Notes under the pieces: model-generated
What the model saw: only the letters and a program-made list of their open reading frames with translations
Told to the model about the DNA's origin: nothing
Databases searched by the model: none
Part shown: in pieces, positions 47,112 to 59,600 of the stretch
Position numbering within the stretch: position 1 is the stretch's first letter
Layout of the letters: every line of letters begins with the position of its first letter
Made by a program: the position numbers and the translations under genes
Assembly (NCBI GenBank): GCA_025642065.1
Contig: JAODUP010000032.1
Location: forward strand, 1,342,001-1,406,000
From: Paralvinella palmiformis
Lineage: Eukaryota > Annelida > Polychaeta > Terebellida > Alvinellidae
Length of the DNA stretch: 64,000 bases
Direction: 5' to 3'

Positions 47112-47570
47112 GTTTATGTATACCTGTTTATGACATGACAGTGTCATAAACCCATCATAAACCCATCGTAAATACCTTTATGACGTCATATACCATCGTA
47201 AACTGTCATAAATTGTCACAAACCTCTTTATTCACTATATTTTGTGATATAATTTTTTATGACTTTTTATCTAATTTGATTAGAACTAGTTGTGGATTAT
47301 CATTATATCAGAATCAGCATATTTTTATATTACAAACATGAATGTAAAATAATATTTTATGTTGGTTTCTCTTACATCTTTTCCAATTCAGTAATAACAG
47401 AAATAATTTGGAGCTATATTTTATTCAGTAACTATAACAGACTCTCACATCTTTCACACATGTATAATTGAATTAGTCCATTTTATACATCAATAATCCA
47501 CATCACAAAGTCCTTGGAGGGTCCTGTGACAAAATACTGGCTTGGCTATTTTCTCATGAAACTAACTATG
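47112..47570. mobile_element. MITE with TTTATGAC/GTCATAAA end, inverted copy
   Basis: Reverse-complement relative of 37193-37617: CACAAAGTCCTTGGAGGGTC and TTTTCTCATGAAACTAAC at 47512-47570 match the start of that copy inverted, and alternating TTTATGAC and GTCATAAAC words fill 47119-47225. Confidence 0.65.
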
Positions 47571-47637
47571 TGTAACTATAATTTAATGTGAAAACTATAA
47601 GATGGAATCTATAAGATAATGGAATCAGAGTAGCAGA

Positions 47638-47954
47638 CAGACATGGGGTCAGTTACATTTTGTCAGTTCTATTTTGGTCAATTCTACATCAGGTTTATCA
47701 ATTCCAATAGTATCAATTCCATTTTTACCTACTACTTTTTACCACCAGTAGGTACTCCGAGTACCTACATGGAATACCTAGTCTGAGTAGTTTATATTCC
47801 AAATAGGATTGTCATAGAAGGAATATTTCTGAATTAAAAGATTAAATGGTAAATTATTTTTTGGATTAAATGTTTTATGGCAAACTTGAATTCCAATTCC
47901 AAATTTATCAATTTCAATTCCATTAAAAAAATTCCGGAGTTGACCTCATGTCTG
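47638..47954. mobile_element. hAT-type MITE with 8-bp target duplication
   Basis: A 317-bp element starting CAGACATGGGGTCAGTTAC and ending with the inverse of CAGACATGAGGTCAACTCC. It is flanked by GTAGCAGA (47630-47637) and GTAGAAGA (47955-47962), an 8-bp duplication with one mismatch, as expected for hAT. The interior is rich in ATTCCAATTCCA-type words. Confidence 0.75.
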
Positions 47955-48299
47955 GTAGAAGATATCTGGTAGAAGGATCATTAAGTGGAGCCACTGTCAA
48001 TGCATGGCCAGCCACAGATAAACACCAGCACCAACCCAAGAAGGCAGTGTCTTGCTTGTCATCCACTTAATAAATAGTTCTATTAACTTAATATTGCCCC
48101 CTAAGCTCTTAAAACAAATGTCAGTTGATTTTAGCAGTGTATGATTACCATAGTCTAATAATCAGGCCCTAACTTATTGTATAATAATTTTACTTTTAAT
48201 ATTACAATATTAACATATTAATAATTTTCAGGTATATCTTGGAAAAAATATGTGACAAATGTGTTGGCTATACCAATATTTAAATTTAAAAGAATGCTT

Positions 48300-48421
48300 T
48301 TGACAGTTTATGACGTTATCATGTCATAAACCACCATAAACCTGTTTATGACTTGACATCGTAAATCCTGGATTAATCCATGGTTTTTGACATTGTGTCA
48401 TAAACTTGCCAACCCTGATTC
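48300..48421. mobile_element. Partial TTTATGAC MITE end
   Basis: TTTATGACGTTATCATGTCA to GTCATAAACTTGCCAACCCTG; reversed the end starts CAGGGTTGGCAAGTTTATGA. Same orientation as the 37193-37617 copy, matching only its terminal 110 bases. Confidence 0.6.
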
Positions 48422-48429
48422 TTATGTAG

Positions 48430-50420
48430 AAGTCTTATTTAGGTTTTATATTTTTTACTCAGGACAACTACAGCAAATGGTCTACTATGGACAAGAAAAA
48501 CATCATGTTATATCTTATATGGTGAATGAAAATTGGCAAAGATGTCTCTAGGGGATAATGAAAGTAATAGTTATCTTCATATTGCCTGAATTGTGGGGCA
48601 TCAATTTTTACTTTGACATCGGCACAATGCTTCTGTGATAAAAAGGTTAGTTGGATATATTTATAACTGCTATTCGTGATAATTATATTTTTTTATCATA
48701 CAATACGTACAAATGTTTTTGTCATTTTCAGACATTCGTAAAGAATCATTTCTCAGCTATGCCATGTTTCTTGTTTACATTCTAGCGTGTATTAAGGTGT
48801 ACCTTTTTACATATGAAATATATTTTGTCCGCCTTCTAATGTATTTCCAGGAACTATATCGTAGAGTTGTACCTGTATAGAAAATGAGGCCAATAATGTA
48901 GTCTTCAAACACATTATCTAATCACCCAACAGGATAGGTGGTTGTGTGAAGAAACAAGAAGGTCATTATATTCTGGTTATGAAACATTGTTGTGGTGCAT
49001 CCTATTGTCTTCATCGGTCTATCTTCATTGAGATCACATCACCAATAGGTTATCCATTTCTGCATTAAGTGTCTTGTTCTTTGATGTCTTTTTGCTCGCC
49101 TTCCAACCCAATTGTTCATCATCGATCAAAAGGTATCCATAGTGAAGGTTAAATTATTGTTGCTAATATATCTATTGTTTTATTGTGTGTGTATGGGGTG
49201 AGGGTAGTAGCATTTTCTCTTATGTACAGCATACCGTCGCTGATTTCCACCGATTATAACACCGTCTTTACAAAGCCCCTCATTATTCGGTTATGGCCAA
49301 CAAATAGCAAGTCCCAATTTGTCATTTCTCTCTTTATTTTGGCAATTGTGCAATGGGTAAAACTATTTCCTAAATGTAATTACTAAACCGAACATACAAT
49401 GACATTTCTACGTATAGCACACAAAGCCTAACATCAGGGATATTTTTTCAAGAAGTTTTGCTGTCATACAGTTACAGGTGTCACATAATGGCTTTCAATT
49501 ATCACCCAAGGACATGTGATGAATAAAGGGGTCATATGATCAATCAATAGATTTGTTGAATATGTTGTATTTGTTGATCTTAAATTGTGTAATGTTATTA
49601 TTGTTTTTAGAACGCCACCCTCTTTATAACATCAAATTTGTCTGATTCCAAATGTGGCGTCATTAAGAGAGTATGCTGTATGTCATTATAATATGTTAAA
49701 TTGTATTACATGTACTATTTCTTTAGTTTATCTCTGAATTTTTACACTATTTTTATTGTACAACATACACTTCTATTTTATTCATGATGAGTTTATTTAT
49801 AACACATTTTAATTTTAATTTGCTTTGATATCTGAGTTATGTAAGATCAACACTAAAAACTTTAATTGTCATTTCATTTGTTATTGGTCTGTCTTTTTAA
49901 TAATTATTCAGTATAATTCATTGTTGATTGCAGTATTATATGTGTGTGTTAATTAGCTGTTTGATATCAAACATTTCTTTTGTCATAATTCCCTTAGTCT
50001 ATTCTTTTACGTGAATGTATTATTGTTTAATTACCACATTTTCTTCACACTAAGGACAGCATTTTAAAAATGAATTATCCAAATATCCTTAGCCTAAAAT
50101 ATATTTTTGCTTCTATTATGTGTATTATTAATAATAGATGTTTTAGTTGTCCTTTGAAGTTCCAGTCTATAATAGGCAGATATATTGTTAGGTGATATTT
50201 TTTTTCCTTTTCAGAGTGGTATTGTATGGATTTTGTTGTGCATTGAGGCATAATAGTTTTAATGTGTTGTTCAAGCAGAATATATATGATTTACTGAATG
50301 CTGATCATGTATTAATATTAAAGTTCATTCATGTTAGATAATCTCAGTCCACATATTTCCTGTATGTCTAAGTCACAATAGAATGGAAGACCAGAGGTGT
50401 TATGTATGTAGAGTAAATTC
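48430..50420. other. Noncoding, no gene recognised
   Basis: AT-rich with T-rich runs; short frames such as the one near 49183-49386 carry no known motif and no splice context that supports them. Confidence 0.4.
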
Positions 50421-50592
50421 ATATAATAATTATTTATGTATTTATTATGTCAATATTCACCCTTTATACTATCTCATAGTTTTACATTATTATTCTTACT
50501 GTCATAAATTTTATTTGATAGAATTTCACTTTCCATAAATTTACAGGCTACATGATAATTTCCTCTTAATACATACTGGAAATTGGTAAAGC

Positions 50593-50732
50593 GCATTGAC
50601 CTGAAACTGTTACCATTTGATAGATGTGATAAATGTACATTTTAGGCAAGAATCACAGATCCAGAACTCGGGATGGTCATGATCTTTTTTTGGTAAATAG
50701 GTTACTGTAATTTGTATCAAACCTGCACCTGT
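50593..50732 (+). repeat. Perfect 140-bp direct repeat, copy 1
   Basis: Identical base for base to 50983-51122 (from GCATTGACCTGAAACTG to AAACCTGCACCTGT). It starts in the last four bases of the left inverted arm. Confidence 0.9.
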
Positions 50733-50982
50733 GATAATAATAAAACAAGTTATATGTCAGAAATTGGCCTTTTTTTTCAGCATCCATATCATTTTGTTCA
50801 AAAAAAGGATAACATTATTTAGCATCAAGATTCTACATAGATTCAACTTCAGGATTTCTAAATAATTCAGACATCAGAATTTCTAAATATATCAAAGTTC
50901 TACATCGAATCAAAATATAACTGATCCCATATCAGACTCTGATACTGGATCAATATAGATCCAATGTTACAGGTAAAGCCGT

Positions 50983-51122
50983 GCATTGACCTGAAACTGT
51001 TACCATTTGATAGATGTGATAAATGTACATTTTAGGCAAGAATCACAGATCCAGAACTCGGGATGGTCATGATCTTTTTTTGGTAAATAGGTTACTGTAA
51101 TTTGTATCAAACCTGCACCTGT
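50983..51122 (+). repeat. Perfect 140-bp direct repeat, copy 2
   Basis: Offset from copy 1 by exactly 390 bases. On the minus strand both copies are preceded by an acceptor-like AACAG or TCACAG and read GAGLIQITVTYLPKKDHDHP then C-x2-C; no protein family was recognised and coding is doubtful. Confidence 0.9.
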
Positions 51123-52299
51123 TATATACCAGCACACAATGGAATAGGTATTATAGGGAACTTCAACTACTGGAGCTGCTCTACGCAACAGTGTCATCAC
51201 AGGTGAATCAACAGAAAAAAATTGAATCAAATGTTACGGTCATATAATCAACATGCATATAGACTCAGCAGGATTGAAGAAACATTCAGCAGTACTAGCT
51301 GCATTTGCTATGTCAACACACTAAACTTGTCAAAATTCCCATCCAGTGTTGCCGTAGTATTGAAATTATTCAGCGATCTGTTGAAAACTAAACATTTGTT
51401 AGTGGTCAGTCTTGTGAAAGAGCTTTCTTGATAACAAAACTGACATTAATTAATTGATTATATCAGTTGGACACGTTCCTGATGGTCACTCCGTCAACTG
51501 ATCATCTGGCTGAGAATACACATGGATTATGCTGGTTCGTTCTTTGGCGCTGTGTACCTATTTTATAGTACTAGATGTTTACATACAGCAGCCCGAGGTG
51601 ATAATGACAAAAACATTCCTCTTATGAAGGGGTAAACATGCTGTATATAGTAGCGTTAGCACTATTTGGCCCGAAGGGGTCAATCTCGGGATCTTTATTA
51701 TTGTTTCTTTGTATAATTAATGTAAGAAATATCGTATGTTGTCATATACTGATAAGAAAGCAAACAAATAATATGACCATACGGTCCACCCATTTATCAT
51801 AGTTGGTGGGAATATTGTAAGAGAACATAGACATTAATCCAACCTAATGTCACGTGATCATGTTTGTTCTGTACAAATCTTTTCAAATCAATTTAAGCAA
51901 AATATAAAATAAAAGATCCGTATAATAATTTAGCAAAGTCCTTATTTTGCGCTTTAACATCAACTTATATTAATTGTGCATCAAAGTTCAGAATAATATG
52001 GTTAGAGTATTTTAACACATATATTTTGTTTACAAAATAACACTCATTGGGTTAGTTCATAGAGCCAAAAATATGAAGGAATATACATACATTGTTTGTC
52101 AAATATGGTTGTCTAAAATTATGCGCTTTGCCAATTTCCAGTATGTATTAAGAGGAAATTATCATGTAGCCTGTAAATTTATGGAAAGTGAAATTCTATC
52201 AAATAAAATTTATGACAGTAAGAATAATAATGTAAAACTATGGGATAGTATAAAGGGTGAATATTGACATAATAAATACATAAATAATTGTGTTTTAAG

Positions 52300-52907
52300 T
52301 TATAAGGAAATGCACCTCCTTGGTGTCATAAATGTCATATTTAACAATATTAAGGCATTTCTGTCTCTGTATTCCTGGAAAGTATTCAAAATGTAGGTCT
52401 ACACGCACACACACTTAACTTGCATAAGAGGAAAGTCTTTATTAAAAGGATTATGTTTCTAGCATTTTCCCTTTAACTTTATATTATTTAAATTTTATGG
52501 ACTGTTATAGCTGTTTGATGTTGAACTGAACTGAACTGGACATTAACAATGACGGGAACGAGTCAAGCTCACTGTAATTAGTTTAATATCGAGACTCTGC
52601 CAAATCCCGTATGAGATGGAAAATAAGAAATGAACGCCAAGGTTTTATTACTTAGTTATGAACACATTTATTAACCAATGATCTGATTATATAAATCGGT
52701 TAAACAAAACTTAAAAGTATTTAACATATCCTGTAAGTAACACATCGTTAATATCATAACATACGTTGTACGTATACATTCGCTCGTTAATAACAAGTTA
52801 TACAGCATGTGTATGTATTAATTAAATTATAATATATTATTATTTGATTGACTGTTAGATACCTATATGCGTGCAAGAAGGCGCACGCGTACATGCACAA
52901 ACACAAA

Positions 52908-52956
<49 letters not shown>

Positions 52957-54740
52957 AAGAGAGAGAGAGAGAGACGCGTCTCTGGCAACAGGCAACCGAT
53001 TGAATATGAAAGGAACAGTTTGCCACAGAACATAATTTTACTGAAATGGCTGCAAATGTGTGTGAGTGAGAGAGAGAGAGAGAGAGAGCACGCACACACG
53101 CACGCGCATATATATATATATATATATTTATATATATTTATGTAGATATATGAAGCTCATATGTGTGTATGTTTTGTAATCATCACGGTTCGCTGCACCA
53201 ACTGTTCATGTTACAAAATATAAATATATCATGTATAAAGAAGTTTTTATGTATTCTACAGTATTATAGTCACTCTCCAACTACTTACGTGTACTAAGAT
53301 GTTATTTATACAGCATGGTGATTCATTATTGTATCATATGGCTTACGTACACGCGAACAGGTAAACAGCCAACTTGGGGATAGGTGGTTGTTTAAGAAGT
53401 AAAACAACACAATCCTAAACTCCTGTACCCTAAATATGCCATGGTGAATTGTGGAAATATGCATGGGTACGTAGCTACATGCACATATACACAAATGCCT
53501 ACATTTACATATGTAAAACAAGTTTTACCATTGTTCAAGTTTAATCCTAACTTTGGAAAGGCCTTTAGTTGTCAAATTGAGACCAGATAACTTGAGAAAA
53601 TATATTACATAATAAATTACGAAATATCGCAATTTAGCCTGTTAAGTACTAATATCGGTTGATTTAGTAAGAGAAAACAATATTCGTAGGTAGTTTTCTG
53701 TCGCTCTTGTGAAATATAACGTAATATACATTGACTATAAATGTCAATATGTATTTACATTAAGTACTCTCTTTATCTCTCTATCTCTCTCTCTCTCTCT
53801 GTGTCTACATGTACACTTTTGTATGACTGTATAATACAGACGATGCGATGCTACTTTTTTATAACATTATTGCATGTTAGAAAAAAAATCTTTAAATTGC
53901 CAATCTGACGATTAACGTTAGTCAATTTCAACAAATGTCAATTTGTAATTATGTTGTTTTCAAATGAATAAATCGGTTAACAAAAAAAGATGGCCACTTA
54001 GTAAATTTAGTCGTGAAGTGTATCTCATCCAGCGACAGTGATATGATATATTTTAGCGATCAATATATTATAACCTTATCACCGTGTAAAAGTATTAGAT
54101 AGTCTGTTTATATTAAGGAACGGCTTATCTGTAACAGAAATGTTGAAGAACGCATTCTTTCGTAAGCAAATTCAAATATAGATATTTAATTTTTATAATA
54201 CGATACAATAGTATACCATATTAATATGGTTAGTACAGGTTAATCTAAATACTACATACTTGTACAGTGTCGTTCTTAATCATATGCTTAGCGAGCAAGC
54301 TTCTCTTTTAATTGCCTCCTTAATATAGAACAAACTATGTAATTAGTTATTATTCGAATACACTTATTCATCAACAATCCTTCAAAGGTTTATAAAGTTA
54401 AATATGTTATCACATTGATGCCAATAAGATTAGAGTTAGTTTATGATTAAAAATCACACAATAATTCTTGTTATGATGGTTATATTTCAAGTAACAATGA
54501 ACATAATATTAATTTAGGTGCTACTAAAGAGTGTATATTAGCTCACTAACCAAGATATCAGGTGGTGCATGTTCTCGATGATAAGCGTACCATAACGAAA
54601 TAAGGGAACTTAAGCATGCGTTCGTAGCCCGGTATTAAAACCTTACTGCGACAGATATTGTGTGATATGTCTCTAAAAAATATTCCACTGTGCCCATGCA
54701 TGAGTTGTCTTGCATAACAACCCTGGATGTGTGTCTTAAT
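52300..54740. other. Noncoding, microsatellites, 3' flank of the CABIT gene
   Basis: (CA)n(TA)n at 52908-52956, (GA)n at 52959-52973 and 53066-53087, (AT)n at 53108-53144, (CT)n at 53776-53801. No gene seen; the part nearest 54740 is probably the 3' untranslated region of the minus-strand gene. Confidence 0.5.
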
Positions 54741-54746
54741 TACGAG

Positions 54747-56681
54747 TTAGAAATTTGACTGGAAATTGGAGAGGCCGAAGTTAAAGTGTTCCAGTTTACT
54801 GCTTGAGTACGAGCTCTGGCTGATATTATCTTCCGATTGGAGTAAGGAGTACCTCTCGGTGTCACGAAAGCCTTCCACCTCATGAAATTGCATCTCTTCA
54901 CTGGCTGGTAATGACAGATCCTGATTAACTGTCGTTCCGGATCCAGATGCGAAATTTTGTTCTGATATTAGAGAGTGAGTTGCCGCCTTTCCTTCTGAGC
55001 TGCCGTCTTCTCCTTCCTTGAATCTCATGATGAACTTTCCCGATCCTACATCCGTCGTTGTCTTACTCACATCGCTTGCCGTTTTCCATGCCTCTGTTTC
55101 GCCAGAGGCATTAGTAAAAATCTCGGAACCTTTTGCAATGGTTAACGTTTTCTTTCCCCTGATGGATGACGGCGGAGTCTTGTAGACCTGCCTCAGGGAG
55201 GAAACAGATCCTGTCCTGACCAATTCTTCAACCGTCTTGTCTTTTATCGGGTCAATAATTCGCTTTTTCGTATCAGTGGTAGCGATAAGTTCGCTCATCG
55301 ATGAAGTTCGTATTTCATTTAACGTCGTGTCACTTTGTTCAACACTAAGACCGGCCATTTCAGAATCCGTGCTAAAAGAAGGAATTACCTCTTTTTCCGA
55401 CTTTTCAAGTCTATCCGTAACAGGCTGTTTTACCTGGATTTTCGTATCTGAATCGGAGCCGTAAGACATCATTACCTGATGAACTTCAGCCTCATGTGAA
55501 GAAATGTCGACTTCCGGTCCTCCGTTCTCATCGACGCTGAAGGAACGAAGCTGCAGAACGGCCTGCAGTTCGTTGCGGAAGTCCGGTAGCTGGTCAGGTG
55601 ATCCGATCGAACTTGCCCTAGCAACGGCGTTCCTGATCTCTCTACTCGGGTCTTTTAAGTTTTCGGTTGACTTAAGAGTCACGTCTCCCGGCTGCAAATT
55701 AGCATTGGATGATTCAGCCATGGGGCTATCAAATCCCGTTGTCTTGTACGAATATCTCCTACTCTGTTCAACTTCTCGTACCAGTCCGTCGTCGTGGTCT
55801 GTTTGACCAGCGAACTGATGATCGCCAGAAACTGTTTCTGCTATCTGATAACTACCTGCTCCTTCACCGGATGTAGAACTAGAAATGGAACTCTCATTGT
55901 CGCTAGCTAGCCCCTCAACATGAAGAGCACTATTCGTACTGTCGTTCATAAATCCAGTAATGTTGTTATTGTCATCCTGTTCCGTATATTTACTTTCTGT
56001 CATCAGGTCTTCGGTGTTCTCTTTAGATTCTACTGTCCATGAGGATTCCGTCATTCTATCTAATTCCTGCATCGCCTCATTTCTGCTCCTTTCTAGCACC
56101 GACGTGAACGCTGTGTCGTACACAGTACCGGAGGTGTCCGTAAACATTACGATCTCAGACGATTCTTGCCTTTCCATAACTTGGTTTTCGTGTCTTCCGT
56201 CTGTATCCTGTCCTACGTTGATTACCTGCACGTGACTTCCAGCGATGCTATCCTGGTAAGAACTCGCCGCCTCAGTTACCTCCGGGCTGAACGGATTGTT
56301 GTCGTCGCACTCTTCATTATTGCCCACCATGGAGTTTCGGGTTGGAGTCAACGTTATTGAACTCCCGCCGTCTGTGTCGTCGTCCGTGTAACTGATGTGA
56401 ACGTCCTTCAGTTCGCCCCCGTCGTACACAAAATCGGGGAATTTTTCGAGACCCGGACTTCGAATCACATTCAACTGGCATTCGTCATCATCATCGTGGT
56501 ATGCCATCGATCCTCCGCGTGAATACTCATAGTCGCTGCCGGATACCACATTCCAGCCCTGATTCGAGTAATAATGGTTCCGGTTCCGGTAGCGATGCTG
56601 TACTGGTTGATAATGGAAGCGTTTCGAAATGTGAGAAGTGGCGACACCGGGAGATTTAGCCAAAGGAAGGGTGGAGAATGT
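54747..56681 (-). CDS. CABIT gene, giant terminal exon 6
   Basis: Acceptor ttccgttgcag before 56681, phase 0; 645 codons including stop. Starts TFSTLPLAKSPG and ends LSNFQSNF. Highly acidic, Ser- and Asp/Glu-rich with many SS, TD and DD pairs, typical of regulated disordered tails. An ATG at 56687 lies in the intron and is not the start. Confidence 0.8.
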   Translation of the reverse strand, partial: TFSTLPLAKSPGVATSHISKRFHYQPVQHRYRNRNHYYSNQGWNVVSGSDYEYSRGGSMAYHDDDDECQLNVIRSPGLEKFPDFVYDGGELKDVHISYTDDDTDGGSSITLTPTRNSMVGNNEECDDNNPFSPEVTEAASSYQDSIAGSHVQVINVGQDTDGRHENQVMERQESSEIVMFTDTSGTVYDTAFTSVLERSRNEAMQELDRMTESSWTVESKENTEDLMTESKYTEQDDNNNITGFMNDSTNSALHVEGLASDNESSISSSTSGEGAGSYQIAETVSGDHQFAGQTDHDDGLVREVEQSRRYSYKTTGFDSPMAESSNANLQPGDVTLKSTENLKDPSREIRNAVARASSIGSPDQLPDFRNELQAVLQLRSFSVDENGGPEVDISSHEAEVHQVMMSYGSDSDTKIQVKQPVTDRLEKSEKEVIPSFSTDSEMAGLSVEQSDTTLNEIRTSSMSELIATTDTKKRIIDPIKDKTVEELVRTGSVSSLRQVYKTPPSSIRGKKTLTIAKGSEIFTNASGETEAWKTASDVSKTTTDVGSGKFIMRFKEGEDGSSEGKAATHSLISEQNFASGSGTTVNQDLSLPASEEMQFHEVEGFRDTERYSLLQSEDNISQSSYSSSKLEHFNFGLSNFQSNF

Positions 56682-59600
56682 CTGCAACGGAAAGGAATAA
56701 TGCGTCGGACATTTTCCCAGAAGGCATAACGGATCAAAGCTAACACGTTATCATCGTAACTAACCGAACGAACTTACCCGAGTATCCAAGCTGCTGCTCG
56801 CTAACAGCTGTCGTTGTCTCTCCGCCATCGAGTCAAGATTGCCAGCTGTTCTTTTTGTTGCGTTGTTTTCGCTGTTGACGACAGCCTTTCCAGTGCTGTA
56901 TACCACTTTCTTTCGCACGTTTCTGTCGGGTAGTTCACCAAGTTTAAAATCGAAGAACAGTTCTTCTTTTTCTTCATCATAGAGATTGCTACGCGTGTGT
57001 AGATGTGTATCGTTGTAGGAGTTATGCTGGGAGTTGATATATCGGATACGTTCGTCTTCGGCTATACCATCAACGGTGTCCGTTTGTCTTATGGATCTTG
57101 ACTCGGTGGCACGGATCCGAGTCGTTGGCTTAGGTATGATTACCCGTCCCCGATATTCTGTATCTTCGGTCTCATCACGAATCACTCGTATTTTATGTAC
57201 ACCGACCTGGTCATGTGACTTGCCGGTTGTCCTGGTGACCTGTTTTGCTGCTGTTCTTCTTTCGAAGTCATCGCCATAGTCGTAGACGTCCCGGTTCGTC
57301 TGTACTGATACACTGGCCGTGGAAGACTGTTGGCTGGGTGATTTGGGTGACCTGGATGACTTCTCCCGTTTCAGAGTCCACTCCTTCTCGGCCCCCTGTA
57401 CCTCGATGTGAAGTAGTTCGAGGTCTTTTTCCGGTTCGACAAGCGGCTCACCTGGAGACAGTACCGGCCCCTGGGTTCTATAGAAAACGTCATCATCGGA
57501 TACTAAACGCCATCTGGTGGCCTCATTACGCGTCAGCGTGCTGATGCTGATATCCCTCGTGTCGCCGAGAGGTATCGATAATGTTGGACTGGTTCTACCC
57601 CGACTAGTGTCGTAGCTACAGCTGTTAGACCTTTGAACTGGAGAAATAGTGACGATGACGTCATCCGGCTGCGATCTAAGCGTTGTCGTGTGGTATGCTT
57701 CCGGTTTTACGTTACGCAGCTTAATGATGGCAGCACTGCGCAGGCCGTTCGGTATCTCACCGAGAACGGTACTGGCAACGTTCTGGATTGTATGATACCG
57801 CGGCGGCATAGTTTCAGTGCGTTTCCGGTACAGACTACGTCTACCACCCGCCCAACTGTTCGTAGGGCTGCTCAAGCCGTCTGGAAAGGCAGGACCCGGA
57901 AGTTTTCTTCGGAAGGTGGCCGGCTTTTCGCTATCGCCATAGAAACCAAAATCCCTATCCTGCCAACCGGTGGCTAGAAGTGTGGTGCCATAATGGCGGA
58001 CCCGGTCCACGTGGTTCATCGATGCGGAGCGCGCTCGATAAATACGTCGGTGGTGCCGTCTGGGGTCGACATGGGTTCCAGGTGGATGTTCAGCTTCGAT
58101 ACTGGAGGAGCCCCGCCAGAGGTCGCCAGTACTCGAGTACATCTTCCTGCTCAGTACTTGCTGCCTTATCATGCGCTGCGTTTCGGTTTCACTGAAGTAA
58201 CCATCGATTTCATTGCCAGTTTGTATCCGTAGAGTAGACGATACCTCTGAACCGGAAGCAATCTTGGTAGTGTTATGTTGGCTGACGTTAGCTGGTGTCG
58301 CGTCATCGGTAAGCATTGAGCTTTCGTCGTCGGTTTGTGTGGAAGAAGCCACGCTAACCATAACGCGCCCGTTGGTCAATTCGACATTCGTGTTGGGATT
58401 TCCGGCAGGGGTAGTTGATTCAGTTTCGGTTTTCTTTGCCAGTCGAAAGCTGTGTTTCTTCTTTTGTTTCACCGCCGAGTCATCGTTCTTCATTCCCGTT
58501 AGAACCGTCTCGTAAGGGATAGGAGGAGAATGGTTTCTAATATCTTCCTTATTGAGCAGTAATATGTCTGGATAGATTAAGTAAATTAAATAGGTTAATA
58601 TTTTAATTGGATTAGGAATATAATCAGTTATTCGAGCTTCTATTTCTATACTATGTATGCAGGGCTTTTCTGTTGATTAATAAATTTGTGTAGGGACGTT
58701 TGTATGCAGACTTAGTTGTCTGTGTGTGTCTGTCTGAAAACAGAGCCGGAATGAGGCATTAGCTAAACAAGCTACAGTGGGTAAAATGATAAATATGTAA
58801 TCACTAAATGCAGTCATTTGAAAGTAAACTGTATTATTTTAACTTTAAATATTTATTACTAAATTATTAAATACCTTGCTAATAAATAACTAAAACGAAT
58901 ATATAGTTTAGGGGCTCATCAAGTCTAAATCCGGCAATACTTTGTGTATACGGACCCCTTAACATTCATCATTCTTGGCTCTGTCCGGTCTAATCACAAC
59001 ACAAAATCCCCATCGTTTTAAAATCAAGAGACACATTCATTAATCTGAATAACCGCATCAAGTAATATAGTATTTTATATCCCGAAATTATCCATGAGAT
59101 CGCCTCAATTTTTTCTCACTCTCTGACAGATTAATCGTGCTATCAGCGTATCAATACTCACTTGCTGTGCCCTTGATGCTATCAAAGGAATACTTTCTAA
59201 CGAGACAATCATACAAGCGAGTCATATCACTCCAAGTGGTCTTGCTGGAACTCTTCATACCTTCCGCGACTTGTATGGCCGTGTTTGTGAATAACGGCAA
59301 CAAGGTGATGGTGCTGTTAATTACGCCTGATCACAAACAAAATTGTCATAAATAGGTCACTGGGGTCAACACTCCATGATAAATCGTCACAATTTAAACA
59401 CAAATCCATAAACGTTTAGATTACTAAAGATCGCTAACCTCAAAAACTAAAATGGCGATGGCTTTTTTGTTTGTTAAGAAAATGAAGTTAGGACATTTAA
59501 ATTTGGAAACATATTGAAAATCGAATAATCGTTCATCACTTTTGCAGAATAATCAGAGATAGCGTAATTGTTTTGTGAACTGAGCCTTGACATCAAGACA

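Larger units (their letters stand above)
50428..52289. repeat. 1.86-kb unit with 169-bp inverted ends
   Basis: 50428-50596 and 52121-52289 are reverse complements over 169 bases without gaps; only two mismatches were found (in GGGATAG against GAGATAG and in CTTTGCC against CTTTACC). The 1.5-kb centre contains a perfect direct duplication (50593-50732 and 50983-51122). Long inverted arms fit a foldback or long-TIR element, but no transposase motif, terminal consensus or target duplication was seen. A segmental inversion-duplication or assembly fault is also possible. Confidence 0.7.

Noticed and set aside
50968..51230. Minus-strand frame with C-x2-C in the direct repeat as a zinc-finger exon duplication
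   Set aside because: Only one CxxC pair, no family match, and the surrounding sequence behaves as a repeat unit; kept only as a remark.
55237..58515. Plus-strand frames of 64-114 codons opposite the CABIT gene
   Set aside because: Shadows of the two giant minus-strand exons, which have splice-site and phase support.
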